From: JANXUR01 sp038229415
GTDB lineage: Bacteria > Acidobacteriota > Terriglobia > Terriglobales > Acidobacteriaceae
Assembly (NCBI GenBank): GCA_038229415.1
Contig: JBBROM010000004.1
Location: 186,001-250,000, forward strand
Direction of reading: 5' to 3'
Length of the DNA stretch: 64,000 nt
Below, piece by piece: positions 41,878 to 51,640 of this stretch; positions within the stretch are counted from its first letter, which is position 1, and each line of letters opens with the position of its first letter. The notes beneath the pieces are model-generated. The model was not told the DNA's origin. It worked only from the letters and a program-made list of their open reading frames with translations, and did no database searches. Position numbers and translations under genes: made by a program.

Positions 41878-43536
41878 ATGCCCACACGCCGCAACTTTAT
41901 CTACACTCTGGGAGCGATCACTGCCTCCTCCGCCTTTGCGATTGATCGCACCGAGCCTGAGCTCATCCTTTACAACGGCAACTTTTGGACGGCGAATCCG
42001 CGCCTGCCGCGCGCCCAGGCGGTGGCCATTTCTGGCGGACGCTTCCTCGCCATCGGCAGCAACGATGAGATTCTGGCGCTGGCCGCGGGCAACGTGAAGA
42101 AAGTGGACCTCGGCGGCAAGCGCGTGCTGCCGGGATTCATTGACGCGCACTCGCATCCCGCCGCAGCTGGCCTATCGCACCTGCGTGAAGTGGATTGCGA
42201 CCTGCGCTCTGTCGGCGCGATTCTCTCGGCCTTACGCGAGCGCGCCGCGAAAACGCCCAAGGGCGAATGGGTGCTGGGCTTTAAGTATGACGACACCAAG
42301 ACTGTAGAAGGCCGCCCCCTTACGCTGGCCGAGCTTGACGCTGCCGTGCCCGATCATCCGGTTCTCGTCGTGCATCGCGGCGGACACACGGGCTGGGTCA
42401 ATTCGCTGGCTTACAAAGTTGCCAAGGTGGACGACTCCACTCCTGACCCTGCGGGCGGACGCTACGACCACGACCCCGCCACCGGCAAACTCGACGGCCA
42501 CGTGCGTGAAAAGGCTCGCCAGCACATTGAAGAAGCCAACCCCGTCACCTTCTCGCGCGACGACCACCGCGAGGGCGTCAAGATCATTTCGCGGATGATG
42601 TCGCGCACTGGCGTGACCAGTGTGACCGACGCATGGACCACCCCGGATGATTTGCGGGCGTATCAGGATGCGCGCGAATCGGGCGACCTGTCACTTCGCA
42701 TCTATTGCATGATCTATCAAGCATTTGTTCCCAAATTGATTGATGCTGGCGTTCGCACCGGCTTCGGCGACGATTGGGTTCGCGTCGGCGGACAGAAGAT
42801 GACCTGCGACGGCTCGATCTCTGAACGCACGGCGCGGCTCTCGCAAGCCTACATCGGACGCCCTGACGATTTCGGCATTATCGTCACGCCGGAAGCCGAA
42901 CTCTACGAGCAGGCCAAACGCGCGCACTTGGCGGGATGGCAACTTGGCACGCACGCCAACGGCGACGTTGGCATTGACATCACTCTACGTGTGTATGAGC
43001 GCCTGCAGCGCGAGTATCCACGCAAGGACGCGCGCTACCGCATTGAGCACTGCACCGTCATCAACGATTCGCTCATCCAGCGCATCAAGGTACTGGGTGC
43101 GATCCCTACGCCGTTTTCCACCTATGCCTACTATCACGGCGAAAAGATGAAGGAATACGGTGCCGAGCGGGTGAACCATATGTTTGCGCTGCGCAGCTTT
43201 ATTGACGCTGGCATCCGCCCGACGCAGGCTTCCGACTATCCTCCGGGCCCGTTCGAGCCGATGATGGCGTTGCAATCGGAGGTGACACGCACGGATATGC
43301 ACGGCACGGTCTGGGGCCCCAAGCAGCGCATCACGCTGGAAGAGGCGATACGCGTGGGCACGATCAATGGCGCTTACGCTTCCTACGAAGAAAACATCAA
43401 AGGTTCGATTGAGCCGGGCAAGCTTGCCGATCTGGTCGTGCTGGGCCGCGACGTGTTTCTGGAAGATCCGATGAACGTCGTGAACATTCCGATTGAGCGC
43501 ACGATGGTGGGGGGCAGATGGGTCTACGAATCGTAA
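41878..43536 (+). CDS. Tat-exported amidohydrolase (YtcJ-like)
   Basis: 552 aa from the ATG at 41878. MPTRRNFIYTLGAITASSAFA is a twin-arginine signal, so the protein is exported folded with its metals. VLPGFIDAHSHPA carries the HxH metal motif; GGHTGWVNSLA, LGTHANGDVGIDI and YRIEHCTVIND hold further ligands, and QASDYPPGPFEP the late aspartate. The family (COG1574) hydrolyses N-acyl or cyclic amides; the substrate is unknown. A long upstream frame gives a poor N-terminus, hence the internal start. Confidence 0.86.
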   Translation: MPTRRNFIYTLGAITASSAFAIDRTEPELILYNGNFWTANPRLPRAQAVAISGGRFLAIGSNDEILALAAGNVKKVDLGGKRVLPGFIDAHSHPAAAGLSHLREVDCDLRSVGAILSALRERAAKTPKGEWVLGFKYDDTKTVEGRPLTLAELDAAVPDHPVLVVHRGGHTGWVNSLAYKVAKVDDSTPDPAGGRYDHDPATGKLDGHVREKARQHIEEANPVTFSRDDHREGVKIISRMMSRTGVTSVTDAWTTPDDLRAYQDARESGDLSLRIYCMIYQAFVPKLIDAGVRTGFGDDWVRVGGQKMTCDGSISERTARLSQAYIGRPDDFGIIVTPEAELYEQAKRAHLAGWQLGTHANGDVGIDITLRVYERLQREYPRKDARYRIEHCTVINDSLIQRIKVLGAIPTPFSTYAYYHGEKMKEYGAERVNHMFALRSFIDAGIRPTQASDYPPGPFEPMMALQSEVTRTDMHGTVWGPKQRITLEEAIRVGTINGAYASYEENIKGSIEPGKLADLVVLGRDVFLEDPMNVVNIPIERTMVGGRWVYES

Positions 43537-43878
43537 GACGGAGTCAGAACACCTCGGACTCGCGAGCTACGGCCCGGTTTTCCACATAGGCACCAAACAG
43601 TTCTGGCACCTTGGTGGGGGCGACGGGCGCGCAAGTGCTATTCCGCCCCCACCACGGTGCAAGTTAACCTCTCGTTAACCTTTACAAACGTGCACCCGTA
43701 GCGAGCCACTTCGTCTCGGTCGTTCGGCGCAGGTCTCCTCTGGCACTCGCCGATCATTTGCGCGTCTCTATCACACGGGGCAATCCGGCCAGGATTGCCC
43801 CAAGCATTTTCTGCCCGAATGCAAGGCCGCTAATCCTCTGACAGCGGGTCGCTCTGGTAGCATGGATTTCAGATTGCT
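43537..43878. other. Intergenic region with two hairpins
   Basis: GGTGGGGGCG (about 43611) pairs with CCGCCCCCACC (about 43643), a plausible terminator for the amidohydrolase. GGGGCAATCC (43777-43786) pairs with GGATTGCCCC (43792-43801). Between them GTTAACCT occurs twice near 43664-43680. No coding sequence is supported. Confidence 0.55.
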
Positions 43879-44949
43879 ATGAATTACGACGCATTGCTTG
43901 TAGTCTCCTTTGGCGGGCCTGAGAAGCCCGAAGACGTCCTCCCTTTTCTGGAAAATGTGCTGCGCGGCAAGAACGTGCCCCGCGAACGGATGCTCGAGGT
44001 CGCCGAGCACTATTACCACTTTGGCGGCAAGAGCCCCATCAACGACCAGAACCGCCAGCTCATCTCTGCCCTTCAAGTAGAACTTGAACAAAATGGTCCC
44101 AAGTTGCCAATTTATTGGGGGAATCGCAACTGGCATCCGCTGCTGACCGACACCCTGCGCCAGATGCAGGCCGACGGTGTGAAGCGCGCCCTTGCCTACG
44201 TTACCTCGGCTTTTTCTTCCTATTCCGGCTGCCGTCAGTATCGCGAGGACATCGCCCGGGCGCAGCAGTCGCTGGTGGAAATCGGCGGCGCAGGCGCGGC
44301 TGGAGATTCTGCGATAGAAGTTCCGCAGATAGATAAGCTCCGTATCTTTTGGAACCATCCCGACTTTTTGGCCTGTGTTGCCGACCGGGTTCGCGATGCG
44401 CTTGCCCAGATTCCCGCCGAACGCCGCGAGGCTGCGCAAATCATCTTCACCGCCCACAGCATCCCCATGAGTATGGCCGCAGGCTGCGACTACGAGATGC
44501 AGCTGAAGATGGCGGCGGGTATTGTCGCGGGTGCGTTGGGCTTTTCAGAAGGTGCCGGCTGGCGACTCGTCTACCAGAGCCGCAGCGGCCCTCCGACGCA
44601 GCCATGGCTTGAGCCTGACATTCTCGACTACCTGAAGCAGGTGAAAGCCGAGGGCAAGCAGGATGTCGTTGTTATGCCGCTCGGGTTCATCAGTGACCAC
44701 ATGGAGGTGCTGTTCGACCTCGACACGCAGGCGCAGGAGTTGTGCCACGAGATTGGCTTGAATATGATCCGCGCGGGGACAGTCGGCGTACATCCGAGGT
44801 TCATTGGGATGATTCGCGAGTTGATTGTGGAGCGGATGGAGGGGCAAGTGCCACGGCTGGCGATTGGGGCTGAGGGTACGCGGACGGCGTGCGCTGAAGT
44901 GTGCTGCACTCCGCCACCTGCGAGGCCAGCGGTGCGGCCGGGTGCGTAG
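43879..44949 (+). CDS. hemH: Ferrochelatase, probably with a [2Fe-2S] cluster
   Basis: A 356-aa class II chelatase. LLVVSFGGPEKPEDV opens the domain; TSAFSSYSGCRQYREDI, FTAHSIPMSM (catalytic histidine) and PLGFISDHMEVLFDLD (catalytic glutamate) are intact. Cys118 in SGCRQYREDI and C338/C342/C343 at the C-terminus (ACAEVCC) fit the ligand arrangement of [2Fe-2S] ferrochelatases such as the mycobacterial enzyme. It inserts iron into coproporphyrin III or protoporphyrin IX; the choice is not decidable here. The next gene is an FAD-dependent oxidoreductase, 100 nt downstream. Confidence 0.92.
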   Translation: MNYDALLVVSFGGPEKPEDVLPFLENVLRGKNVPRERMLEVAEHYYHFGGKSPINDQNRQLISALQVELEQNGPKLPIYWGNRNWHPLLTDTLRQMQADGVKRALAYVTSAFSSYSGCRQYREDIARAQQSLVEIGGAGAAGDSAIEVPQIDKLRIFWNHPDFLACVADRVRDALAQIPAERREAAQIIFTAHSIPMSMAAGCDYEMQLKMAAGIVAGALGFSEGAGWRLVYQSRSGPPTQPWLEPDILDYLKQVKAEGKQDVVVMPLGFISDHMEVLFDLDTQAQELCHEIGLNMIRAGTVGVHPRFIGMIRELIVERMEGQVPRLAIGAEGTRTACAEVCCTPPPARPAVRPGA

Positions 44950-45049
44950 GCATAGTCAAAACATCGAGTCTTACCCATGCGCGGGCACCCACCTTTCGCG
45001 ACCTTCGAAGGTGGAATGCAGAATTTCGCGCCTCCGGTAAAATCACTGC

Positions 45050-46354
45050 ATGCCCTCTTCTCCTGATGCGATCATTGTTGGTGCTGGTCTGGCTGGCCTT
45101 GCCGCTGCGCGTGAGCTTACAGCGCACGGCAAGAGCTGCCTCGTTGTCGAAGCTTCGGACGGCATTGGCGGACGAGCCCGCACCGACGAAGTCGAAGGCT
45201 TTTTGCTTGACCGTGGCTTTCAGGTGCTACTCACGGCGTATCCTGAAGCCCGCCGTGTCCTCGACTTCACAACACTGCAGCTGAAAACGTTCGATCCTGG
45301 TTCGCTGGTTTATTGGGACGGCGCGACGCATTTGCTGGGCGACCCGTGGCGGATGGAAGATCGCATGTTCGACATCATCCTCTCCCCGGTGGTTCCCACA
45401 GCGGACAAGCTGCGCATCCGCACTCTGCGCAATCGCCTGAAGGCGACAACTGTGGATGCGATTCTCGCAGCCCCCGAGCGATCCACCTTTGAATATCTGA
45501 TTTCACTCGGCTTTTCGCCTGCCATCATCGAGCGTTTCTTCCAGCCGTTTTATCGTGGCATATTTCTGGAGCCTTACCTCGCCACCTCGAGCCGCATGTT
45601 TGAGTTCGTCTTCAAGATGTTTGCCGAAGGCGACGCCGCCCTGCCCGCGCGCGGCATGGGCGCCATGGCACAGCAACTGGCGACGCAGATCCCGGCGGGC
45701 GCCATTCACCTCAACGCTCGCGTGAGTCATATTGCTCCCGGAGTCGTCACCATGGAAGATGGTGAGACTCGCAAGGCTCCCGCGGTGATCGTGGCAACTG
45801 ACCAGCCCAATGCTGCGCGGTTACTAGGGAAAGCTGTGCAGCTCGGTAGCGTGCAACGAGCCACTACTTGTCTGTATTTCGCCGTGGAGAATGGCGACGA
45901 GTTGCCGGTTCGTGAACGCATGTTGGTGTTGAACGGCACTGGCCAAGGGCGAGTAAATAACCTGTGCGTGGTCAGCCGCATTCAGCCGACCTATGCACCT
46001 GAGGGCAAGCACCTGATTTCGGTGAGCCTAGTGGGCACGGAAGGCGAAGATGCAAATACTCCCACGCATTGGATCGCTTCGACCGGCCGCGAGGATGCGG
46101 CCCATGCCAACGGCGTCCTCGACGAGCTATTCAGTTGTTTCGGTGAGGGGGTGCGCCAGTGGCGGCATCTGCGCACCTATCGCGTTCCCTTCAGCTTGCC
46201 TGATCAAAGTGTGGAAGCTGGCGGGATAGCCGCGTGGAACCCTAAGTTAGCCCCAGGTTTATTTGTATGTGGAGATTATTGCGACACAGCTTCGATCAAC
46301 GGGGCGTTACTAAGTGGCAGACATGCGGCGGAAGCGGTGCTGGCGGAGTTGTAG
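45050..46354 (+). CDS. FAD-dependent amine-oxidase-superfamily protein
   Basis: A 434-aa flavoprotein. AIIVGAGLAGLAAARELTAHG is the FAD-binding dinucleotide fold, followed by GGRARTDEVEGFLLDRGFQ (the GG-doublet motif), and LFVCGDYCDTASINGALLSGRHAAEAV closes the FAD site. It resembles protoporphyrinogen-oxidase or carotenoid-desaturase-like proteins of unknown substrate. Lying after ferrochelatase it could be HemY-related, but the sequence lacks close HemY character by eye, and it also precedes a fatty-acid-modifying operon. Confidence 0.8.
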   Translation: MPSSPDAIIVGAGLAGLAAARELTAHGKSCLVVEASDGIGGRARTDEVEGFLLDRGFQVLLTAYPEARRVLDFTTLQLKTFDPGSLVYWDGATHLLGDPWRMEDRMFDIILSPVVPTADKLRIRTLRNRLKATTVDAILAAPERSTFEYLISLGFSPAIIERFFQPFYRGIFLEPYLATSSRMFEFVFKMFAEGDAALPARGMGAMAQQLATQIPAGAIHLNARVSHIAPGVVTMEDGETRKAPAVIVATDQPNAARLLGKAVQLGSVQRATTCLYFAVENGDELPVRERMLVLNGTGQGRVNNLCVVSRIQPTYAPEGKHLISVSLVGTEGEDANTPTHWIASTGREDAAHANGVLDELFSCFGEGVRQWRHLRTYRVPFSLPDQSVEAGGIAAWNPKLAPGLFVCGDYCDTASINGALLSGRHAAEAVLAEL

Positions 46355-46402
46355 GTTGTTGGCGGAAAACTCCGACTAGCGAAGCGACTGAACTGGTCAC
46401 TC

Positions 46403-47698
46403 CTAAGGTTCTCCCCACAACTTCTGCTCGTTCCCCAGCTTGGTCAGCGTCAACTGGACGTCGCTGATGTAGCGCTCCTGGAACGCGCCTTCGCAGTAGG
46501 CGAGATAGTAGTCCCACATACGGATGAACGGCTCGTCGAAGCCGAGAGATCGTACTGACTCCAGCCCGGCATGGAAGCGGCGCCGCCACTCGCGCAACGT
46601 CAGCACATAGTGCAGGCCGATGTCCTCAATGTTGAACACTTGCAGTCCGGTCGCACGCCCCAGCGACTTACTAATCTCCGCCAGCGATGCCAGCTCCGAG
46701 CCGGGGAAGATATGCTTCTTGATCCAGTCGCTTTGCCAGCGATACGCTTCCCAGACTTGTTCCTTGATCGTGATGGTCTGGATCAGTGCCGTGCCTTGCG
46801 GCTTGAGCATGCGGTCGCAGACGCCGAAGTAGTCGTCGTAGTGTTCGCGACCCACGGCCTCGAACATTTCAATGCTCACCAGCTTGTCAAAGCGCTCGGC
46901 GGTGTTCTCGGGCAGATGCCGGTAGTCGCTGAACAGAAGCTGAATCCGCCTGCCAGCTTCGCCCATCGCATCGAATGCAGCCCGTGCAAAGTCGTGTTGT
47001 TCGCGGCTGATGGTCGTCGTGGTCACACGGCATCCGTATTCGCGCGCCGCGTGCGCCGCAAATCCTCCCCAGCCCGTGCCGATTTCCAGTAAATTATCCT
47101 GCGGACGAAGTTGCAACTTCTGGCAGATGCGGTCAAACTTCTGGACTTGCGCCTGCTCCAGCGTGTCGGCTTCGCTGCGGTAAATGCCGCTCGAATACGC
47201 CAGCTGCTCATCCAGAAAAATTTTGTAGAAATCGTTGCCCAAGTCGTAGTGATGCGCGATATTCTTGGCCGAACCCGCCACGGTATTTTTGCGCAGACGA
47301 TGACGCACATAATCCAGCTTGCGCCCGATCCACGAAAAGACTGCGTGTTCGGACTCAATCGCTTCCAGGTTCCGCACAAACACGCGGATCACACTCACCA
47401 GATCCGGCGTGGACCACAGGCCTTCCATGTAGCCTTCGCCCAATCCGATATCGCCACTCACTGCGATGCGCTGGAAGAATGACTCGTCGTGAACGCGAAT
47501 CACCGCCCTCACATCGGACGCAGCATTGCCGAAACGGTGCGTCTGCCCAAGCGAGACAACTTCCAGCAGTCCATCGCTGGTGCGCGCCAGCGCCTTCAAC
47601 ACCAACTGCTTGGCGATGCGCAAGGTCATCCCTTGCTCGCCTGCCCCCGTGGCGCGTGGGAAGGACTCTTCACTTGGTCGTGTTGCCTGCGTGCTCAA
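46403..47698 (-). CDS. cfa: Cyclopropane-fatty-acyl-phospholipid synthase family methyltransferase
   Basis: A 431-aa protein starting with TTG at 47698, with AAGGAGAG eight bases upstream; the internal ATG at 47629 lacks as good a site. NIAHHYDLGNDFY is the CFA bicarbonate/acyl-binding region, LLEIGTGWGGFAAHAA the SAM-binding loop, and SIEMFEAVGREHYDDYF the conserved active-site segment. It transfers methyl from SAM to a phospholipid acyl double bond, giving cyclopropane or, in related enzymes, branched chains. It is the last gene of the operon led by the desaturase. Because of the COG2907/DUF1365 neighbours, a methyl-fatty-acid product is plausible. Confidence 0.9.
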   Translation of the reverse strand: MSTQATRPSEESFPRATGAGEQGMTLRIAKQLVLKALARTSDGLLEVVSLGQTHRFGNAASDVRAVIRVHDESFFQRIAVSGDIGLGEGYMEGLWSTPDLVSVIRVFVRNLEAIESEHAVFSWIGRKLDYVRHRLRKNTVAGSAKNIAHHYDLGNDFYKIFLDEQLAYSSGIYRSEADTLEQAQVQKFDRICQKLQLRPQDNLLEIGTGWGGFAAHAAREYGCRVTTTTISREQHDFARAAFDAMGEAGRRIQLLFSDYRHLPENTAERFDKLVSIEMFEAVGREHYDDYFGVCDRMLKPQGTALIQTITIKEQVWEAYRWQSDWIKKHIFPGSELASLAEISKSLGRATGLQVFNIEDIGLHYVLTLREWRRRFHAGLESVRSLGFDEPFIRMWDYYLAYCEGAFQERYISDVQLTLTKLGNEQKLWGEP

Positions 47699-47744
47699 CG
47701 GAATCGCTCTCCTTGCGTAACGTCTTGGGCTTACTTATTGCTGC

Positions 47745-48548
47745 CTACTTGTTACCCCAGCGTGCTGCAAAATTTCTCGTTGGTGCAGCTGCAAACTTGC
47801 CCGGCCCGGGATGATGCACCACCGGCACTCGCTTGCCAATCAATCGCAGGGCCTGCCAGTGAATGTCGAAGACCACCTTGGCGGTCATCCACGGAAAGCG
47901 CAGCAACTCGGCTCGCAGATTTTCCGCCGACCACTCCCGGCGATCCAACTTCAAAGTCGAATCGAAAATCGCCTCACCCGCTTCGCTCGAATTCGACTGC
48001 ACCACTAAATTTTCCGCAGGATCGGTGAACGTCCACTGGTAGCGCTGTTTCATGGCCATAAACGGAGACACATGGAATGCCTTGTCGAACTCGTACCGCG
48101 CGCTATCAGCCCCGCGTTGAACGCACTCTTTGGATGTCAGCCAGTAGTTGTGCGTCTCCGCAAAAGTGTTGTTCACCTCTGCCATCACGCACGTTAACGC
48201 GCCGGAATTGTCATAGCAGTAAAAGAAACTTACAGGATTAAAGTTGTAGCCCAAATAGCGCAGGTGCGTCAGCAGAAAAATTGGGCCATCGGGTAGTTCA
48301 ACGCCGTGTGCCCATGCGTCGTTTCTGAGCCGCTCGTGCAGCGGCAAGTTTGCATCTCCAAAGTGGTCGCGCTCGCAGTAGCTCGCCCAATTCCAGCGAT
48401 TGTAGCCACTGAAGCGCGAAATTCGCATCAACTCGGGCAGCTTGTCTACATCCAGAAACGCCATGAAAATGGGATACGCGAACTCATGCTGCGTCGGCCG
48501 AAAGCGCCGATGCCGCAACGTCCCGGAATAGATCGCCGATTCCATCAA
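47745..48548 (-). CDS. DUF1365 family protein
   Basis: A 267-aa protein: ESAIYSGTLRHRRFRPTQHEFAYP at the N-terminus and LRYLGYNFNPVSFFYCYD are the characteristic DUF1365 (COG3496) segments. The biochemical function is unknown. In Rhodobacter sphaeroides the homologue RSP_1090 lies beside the COG2907 gene and is needed in the singlet-oxygen response linked to modified fatty acids. Here it starts 9 nt after the COG2907 gene stop and is followed 46 nt later by the CFA gene, the same gene set. Confidence 0.88.
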   Translation of the reverse strand: MMESAIYSGTLRHRRFRPTQHEFAYPIFMAFLDVDKLPELMRISRFSGYNRWNWASYCERDHFGDANLPLHERLRNDAWAHGVELPDGPIFLLTHLRYLGYNFNPVSFFYCYDNSGALTCVMAEVNNTFAETHNYWLTSKECVQRGADSARYEFDKAFHVSPFMAMKQRYQWTFTDPAENLVVQSNSSEAGEAIFDSTLKLDRREWSAENLRAELLRFPWMTAKVVFDIHWQALRLIGKRVPVVHHPGPGKFAAAPTRNFAARWGNK

Positions 48549-48557
48549 GCTGTTTCT

Positions 48558-49844
48558 CTACCAGTCCACGCCGAGCGACTTCGCCACTCGTACTGCTGAC
48601 TTCATGCCATCTTCGTGGAATCCGTAAAACCAGTACGCGCCACAAAAATGGGTGTGATGCTTGCGGCTTACATCTGCCCACCGCTCCTGCGAATGAACCG
48701 CATCCAGCGTATACAACGGATGACCGTAGTCAATCGTGCGCAGTACCTTCGCCGGATCAATCCACTCCGCCTGGTTCAGCGTTACACAATATTCCTCGCC
48801 GGCCGGAACCGGCAAGTTCTGCAAACGGTTCATGGAATACGTCAGCGTCGCCGCTTTGATGCCCGTGCCCAGCGAATAGTTCCAGCTCGCGCGCGCGATC
48901 TTTCGCCTCGGCAAAATGCTGCTATCCGTATGCATTACCGCCTGGTTGCGGCTGGTGCGGAACCCGCCCAGCACCTCGCGCTCAGTATCCGTCGGCTCTT
49001 CCAGCAGCGCCAGCGCCTGCGGCCCGTGACATGCCAACACGACTTCGTCAAACACTTCCGGCGCTCTATCCTCATGTACGAGCTGCACCGAGCCTTCGGA
49101 TTGCGGGGCTGCGGCGAGGTTCCGTCGAATTGCCCGAATCTTAGCATTCCGCACGATGCGCTCGACATAAGGCGCAGTGATTTGAGGGATATAGCTGCTG
49201 CTGCCGCCCTTCAGCACATACCATTGCGGATTCGTGTCCCGACCCAGCCAGCCGTGATTCTCAAAAAACTTGATCAGTGTGAACGCCGGGAACTGCTCCA
49301 CTTGGTCCAGCGAAGTAGACCACACTGAGGCCGTCATCGGGAACAGATAATATCGGGCAAACTCCGGCCCAAACTTGGCCGCGCGAAGATAGTCGCCCAG
49401 GGTCAGCCGCACATTGGCAGGATCCTTCAGCAACTCCGCGGCCTCGCGATAAAAGCGCAGCGTGTCGAGCAAAAAGCGATAGTGCGACGGCCGCAACAAC
49501 GACGATTTCGTGGCAAAGAATCCGGCTAATCCGTGGCTGGAATACTCAAAGCCGGTTTGCCGGTCGGTGACGGCGAAGCTCATATCGCTTTTTTCGCGCT
49601 CCACCCCGAGCTCGCCGAATAGGCGAATCAGGTTCGGATACGTCTTGTTATTGTGGACGATGAAGCCGGAATCAATCGGCAGGACGCCGCGGCTGGTTTC
49701 AATCTGGTGGGTGTGGGTATGACCGCCAATGCGGTCCTGTTTTTCGTAAAGCCAAACTTCGTGGCGGCCTCCTGCATGTTTGCTCAGCAGGTAGGCCGCC
49801 GCCATGCCCGATATTCCTGAGCCGATGACCGCGATTCGGCTCAA
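48558..49844 (-). CDS. COG2907-type FAD-dependent oxidoreductase (UfaD-like)
   Basis: 428 aa from a TTG start at 49844 (MSRIAVIGSGISGMAAAY), which overlaps the desaturase stop as TTGA and lies behind an AGGAG; the longer frame upstream overlaps the desaturase gene by 55 nt. The FAD loop is GSGISG and GGHTHTHQI follows. The family includes UfaD (RSP_1091), which introduces a double bond into methylated acyl chains during furan fatty acid synthesis in R. sphaeroides. A comparable role is suggested by the neighbours but not proven; the gene could also serve another lipid oxidation. Confidence 0.87.
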   Translation of the reverse strand: MSRIAVIGSGISGMAAAYLLSKHAGGRHEVWLYEKQDRIGGHTHTHQIETSRGVLPIDSGFIVHNNKTYPNLIRLFGELGVEREKSDMSFAVTDRQTGFEYSSHGLAGFFATKSSLLRPSHYRFLLDTLRFYREAAELLKDPANVRLTLGDYLRAAKFGPEFARYYLFPMTASVWSTSLDQVEQFPAFTLIKFFENHGWLGRDTNPQWYVLKGGSSSYIPQITAPYVERIVRNAKIRAIRRNLAAAPQSEGSVQLVHEDRAPEVFDEVVLACHGPQALALLEEPTDTEREVLGGFRTSRNQAVMHTDSSILPRRKIARASWNYSLGTGIKAATLTYSMNRLQNLPVPAGEEYCVTLNQAEWIDPAKVLRTIDYGHPLYTLDAVHSQERWADVSRKHHTHFCGAYWFYGFHEDGMKSAVRVAKSLGVDW

Positions 49845-50761
49845 GCGGCGCGCTGCTCCTGATGCTGATCCTCGCGCGGCGGGCGCAAATCCCACGCCAA
49901 GCCCACCCAGCTCATCATCTTCAGGAGGTAATAGGTCATGTCAATCTCATACCAGCGCAGTCCCTGCCGGGTGGCATACATGCGATGGTGATGATTGTTG
50001 TGCCAGCCTTCGCCCATGGTGATCAGCGCCAGCACAAAGTTGTTGCGGCTGTCATCGGAAGTCTCAAAGCGACGCCCGCCCCATACATGTGAGAGTGAGT
50101 TGATGGTGTACGTGCCATGCCAACACGCTACCGTGGAGATGAAAAATCCCCACACCAGAGCGCTCCAGGCGCCGATCCAGCCGCCAAACAGAAATCCACC
50201 CGCAAAAGACGCGACACCCAACGTCACCGGCGGCACCAGAAAGTGCTCGCTGATCCAGCGCAGTTCAGGGAATTTGGAGAAGTCGCGAATCAGATTTTCG
50301 TCGTATTCGTTATACTGCCCGCTCAACACCCAGCCCACGTGCGACCACCAAAAACCCTTTTGCATCGGCGAGTGAATGTCTTCTGGCGTATCCGACGTGG
50401 CATGATGTACCCGGTGATGCGACGCCCACCAAAGCACACCTTTTTGTGCCGAACTCTCGGCCAGGCAGGCCATCAAAAACTGGGTCACACGATGCAGTTT
50501 GTACGAGCGGTGCGAAAAATAGCGATGGTACCCAGCCGTCACGCCAAACATGCGGAGGTAGTACATCCCCACCGCGAGCGCGACCCAATACCAATGGAAC
50601 GGCAAAAAGAACGCAGCCAGGCACACCGCGTGAATCAGAAAGAACGGCACTCTTGAAACCGAGCTATGCACCTTGTGTTCGTCTGCCAGTTCGAGACCGG
50701 CGCGCTCTTCCAAATCCAGCGAATCCTGCGGAATGATTTCTTTTTCAATAAGGGCTTGCAC
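49841..50761 (-). CDS. Delta-9-type acyl-CoA/lipid fatty acid desaturase
   Basis: 306 aa from the GTG at 50761, with AGGAGAG eight bases upstream; the longer frame has no ribosome site. The three histidine boxes of membrane di-iron desaturases are present: HRYFSH (79-84), HRVHH (116-120) and HNNHH near residue 253. Hydrophobic segments around 38-70 and 160-200 anchor it. It inserts a cis double bond with O2, giving the substrate for the methyltransferase and flavoprotein encoded next. It leads the four-gene minus-strand operon. Confidence 0.9.
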   Translation of the reverse strand: MQALIEKEIIPQDSLDLEERAGLELADEHKVHSSVSRVPFFLIHAVCLAAFFLPFHWYWVALAVGMYYLRMFGVTAGYHRYFSHRSYKLHRVTQFLMACLAESSAQKGVLWWASHHRVHHATSDTPEDIHSPMQKGFWWSHVGWVLSGQYNEYDENLIRDFSKFPELRWISEHFLVPPVTLGVASFAGGFLFGGWIGAWSALVWGFFISTVACWHGTYTINSLSHVWGGRRFETSDDSRNNFVLALITMGEGWHNNHHHRMYATRQGLRWYEIDMTYYLLKMMSWVGLAWDLRPPREDQHQEQRAA

Positions 50762-50943
50762 TGAATATTCTCTCCTGCAGCCGAAAGCGTTTTCTTCACG
50801 CAAAATCGGCAACCAAATGTACGATATCACTGCCCTTCGCCCAGATCGGGTAATACTTGTGTAACGTACCATCCGGTAACGTTGTCAAGATGGCGTCGCA
50901 ACGGAGTGCAAAAGTCTGCGTCACGTGTCTACGTCGACTCCAA

Positions 50944-51498
50944 CTATTTCTTCTTAGGAGCTTCCCCGACAATGTGCCGGATGATCTGTCGATATTGGAT
51001 CCCGACCCATCTCTCTGCTTTTGCTCTTGCTTCACGTTCAGTTTTTCCTTCTAGCCGCGCCTCCGCAAAGAAATTATTTGTCCCGCCGTATTCATCGCCT
51101 TCATCGGCCGTAACCAAAGCCACACTAGCAAAAACTGATGGCCAAAGTGAGCGACCATCGGCTGTCAACGCAATCCCTACCTCCGGGGCAGGCGTTCCGA
51201 ACCATGTATCGCTTGGGTAGAAATGACAATAAAAATTGAGGATGGGAGAATCGATGCTCTTCTCACCATTAGACTCTTCCTTCCAGTAAATATGGGGTGT
51301 TAGCTCCTTCAGTTTGCCTTTGAAAAGAACAAGTGGCACCCCCGGTGGCTGTCCTGTTCCAGACAACCGCGAATCGCTAGCTTTTCTGACATCAACTGAC
51401 GGACTCTTCGTCAATTCGACAATCCGACGTTCGCACTCTCGAATTCCTGATATCCTTCCGGCCTCAAATGCTTCTTGCAAGTTGCTGAAACCCGTCAT
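50944..51498 (-). CDS. Hypothetical protein
   Basis: A 184-aa cytoplasmic protein I do not recognise. Acidic and basic residues alternate; DTWFGTPAPEVGIALTADGRS and EARLEGKTEREARAKAERWV are its most distinctive parts, and it ends APKKK. No membrane segment or signal peptide. The region is less GC-rich than its neighbours. It lies upstream of, and divergent from, the DUF1475 gene, and 180 bp beyond the desaturase start. Frame length and composition make it probably a real gene. Confidence 0.55.
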   Translation of the reverse strand: MTGFSNLQEAFEAGRISGIRECERRIVELTKSPSVDVRKASDSRLSGTGQPPGVPLVLFKGKLKELTPHIYWKEESNGEKSIDSPILNFYCHFYPSDTWFGTPAPEVGIALTADGRSLWPSVFASVALVTADEGDEYGGTNNFFAEARLEGKTEREARAKAERWVGIQYRQIIRHIVGEAPKKK

Positions 51499-51640
51499 GT
51501 TTCAAAACCTCTCTTCAGGCTATTTTACTGTCGTGGCTCCCCTCGGCAACTCTCTTCTTGAATCCAGGGAAAACTGCCGTAGAATGCTGCCATCTGCAAT
51601 TTTGTTGAAGCTGAGACCGTCCAAGATCGGAGTCCGGCAC

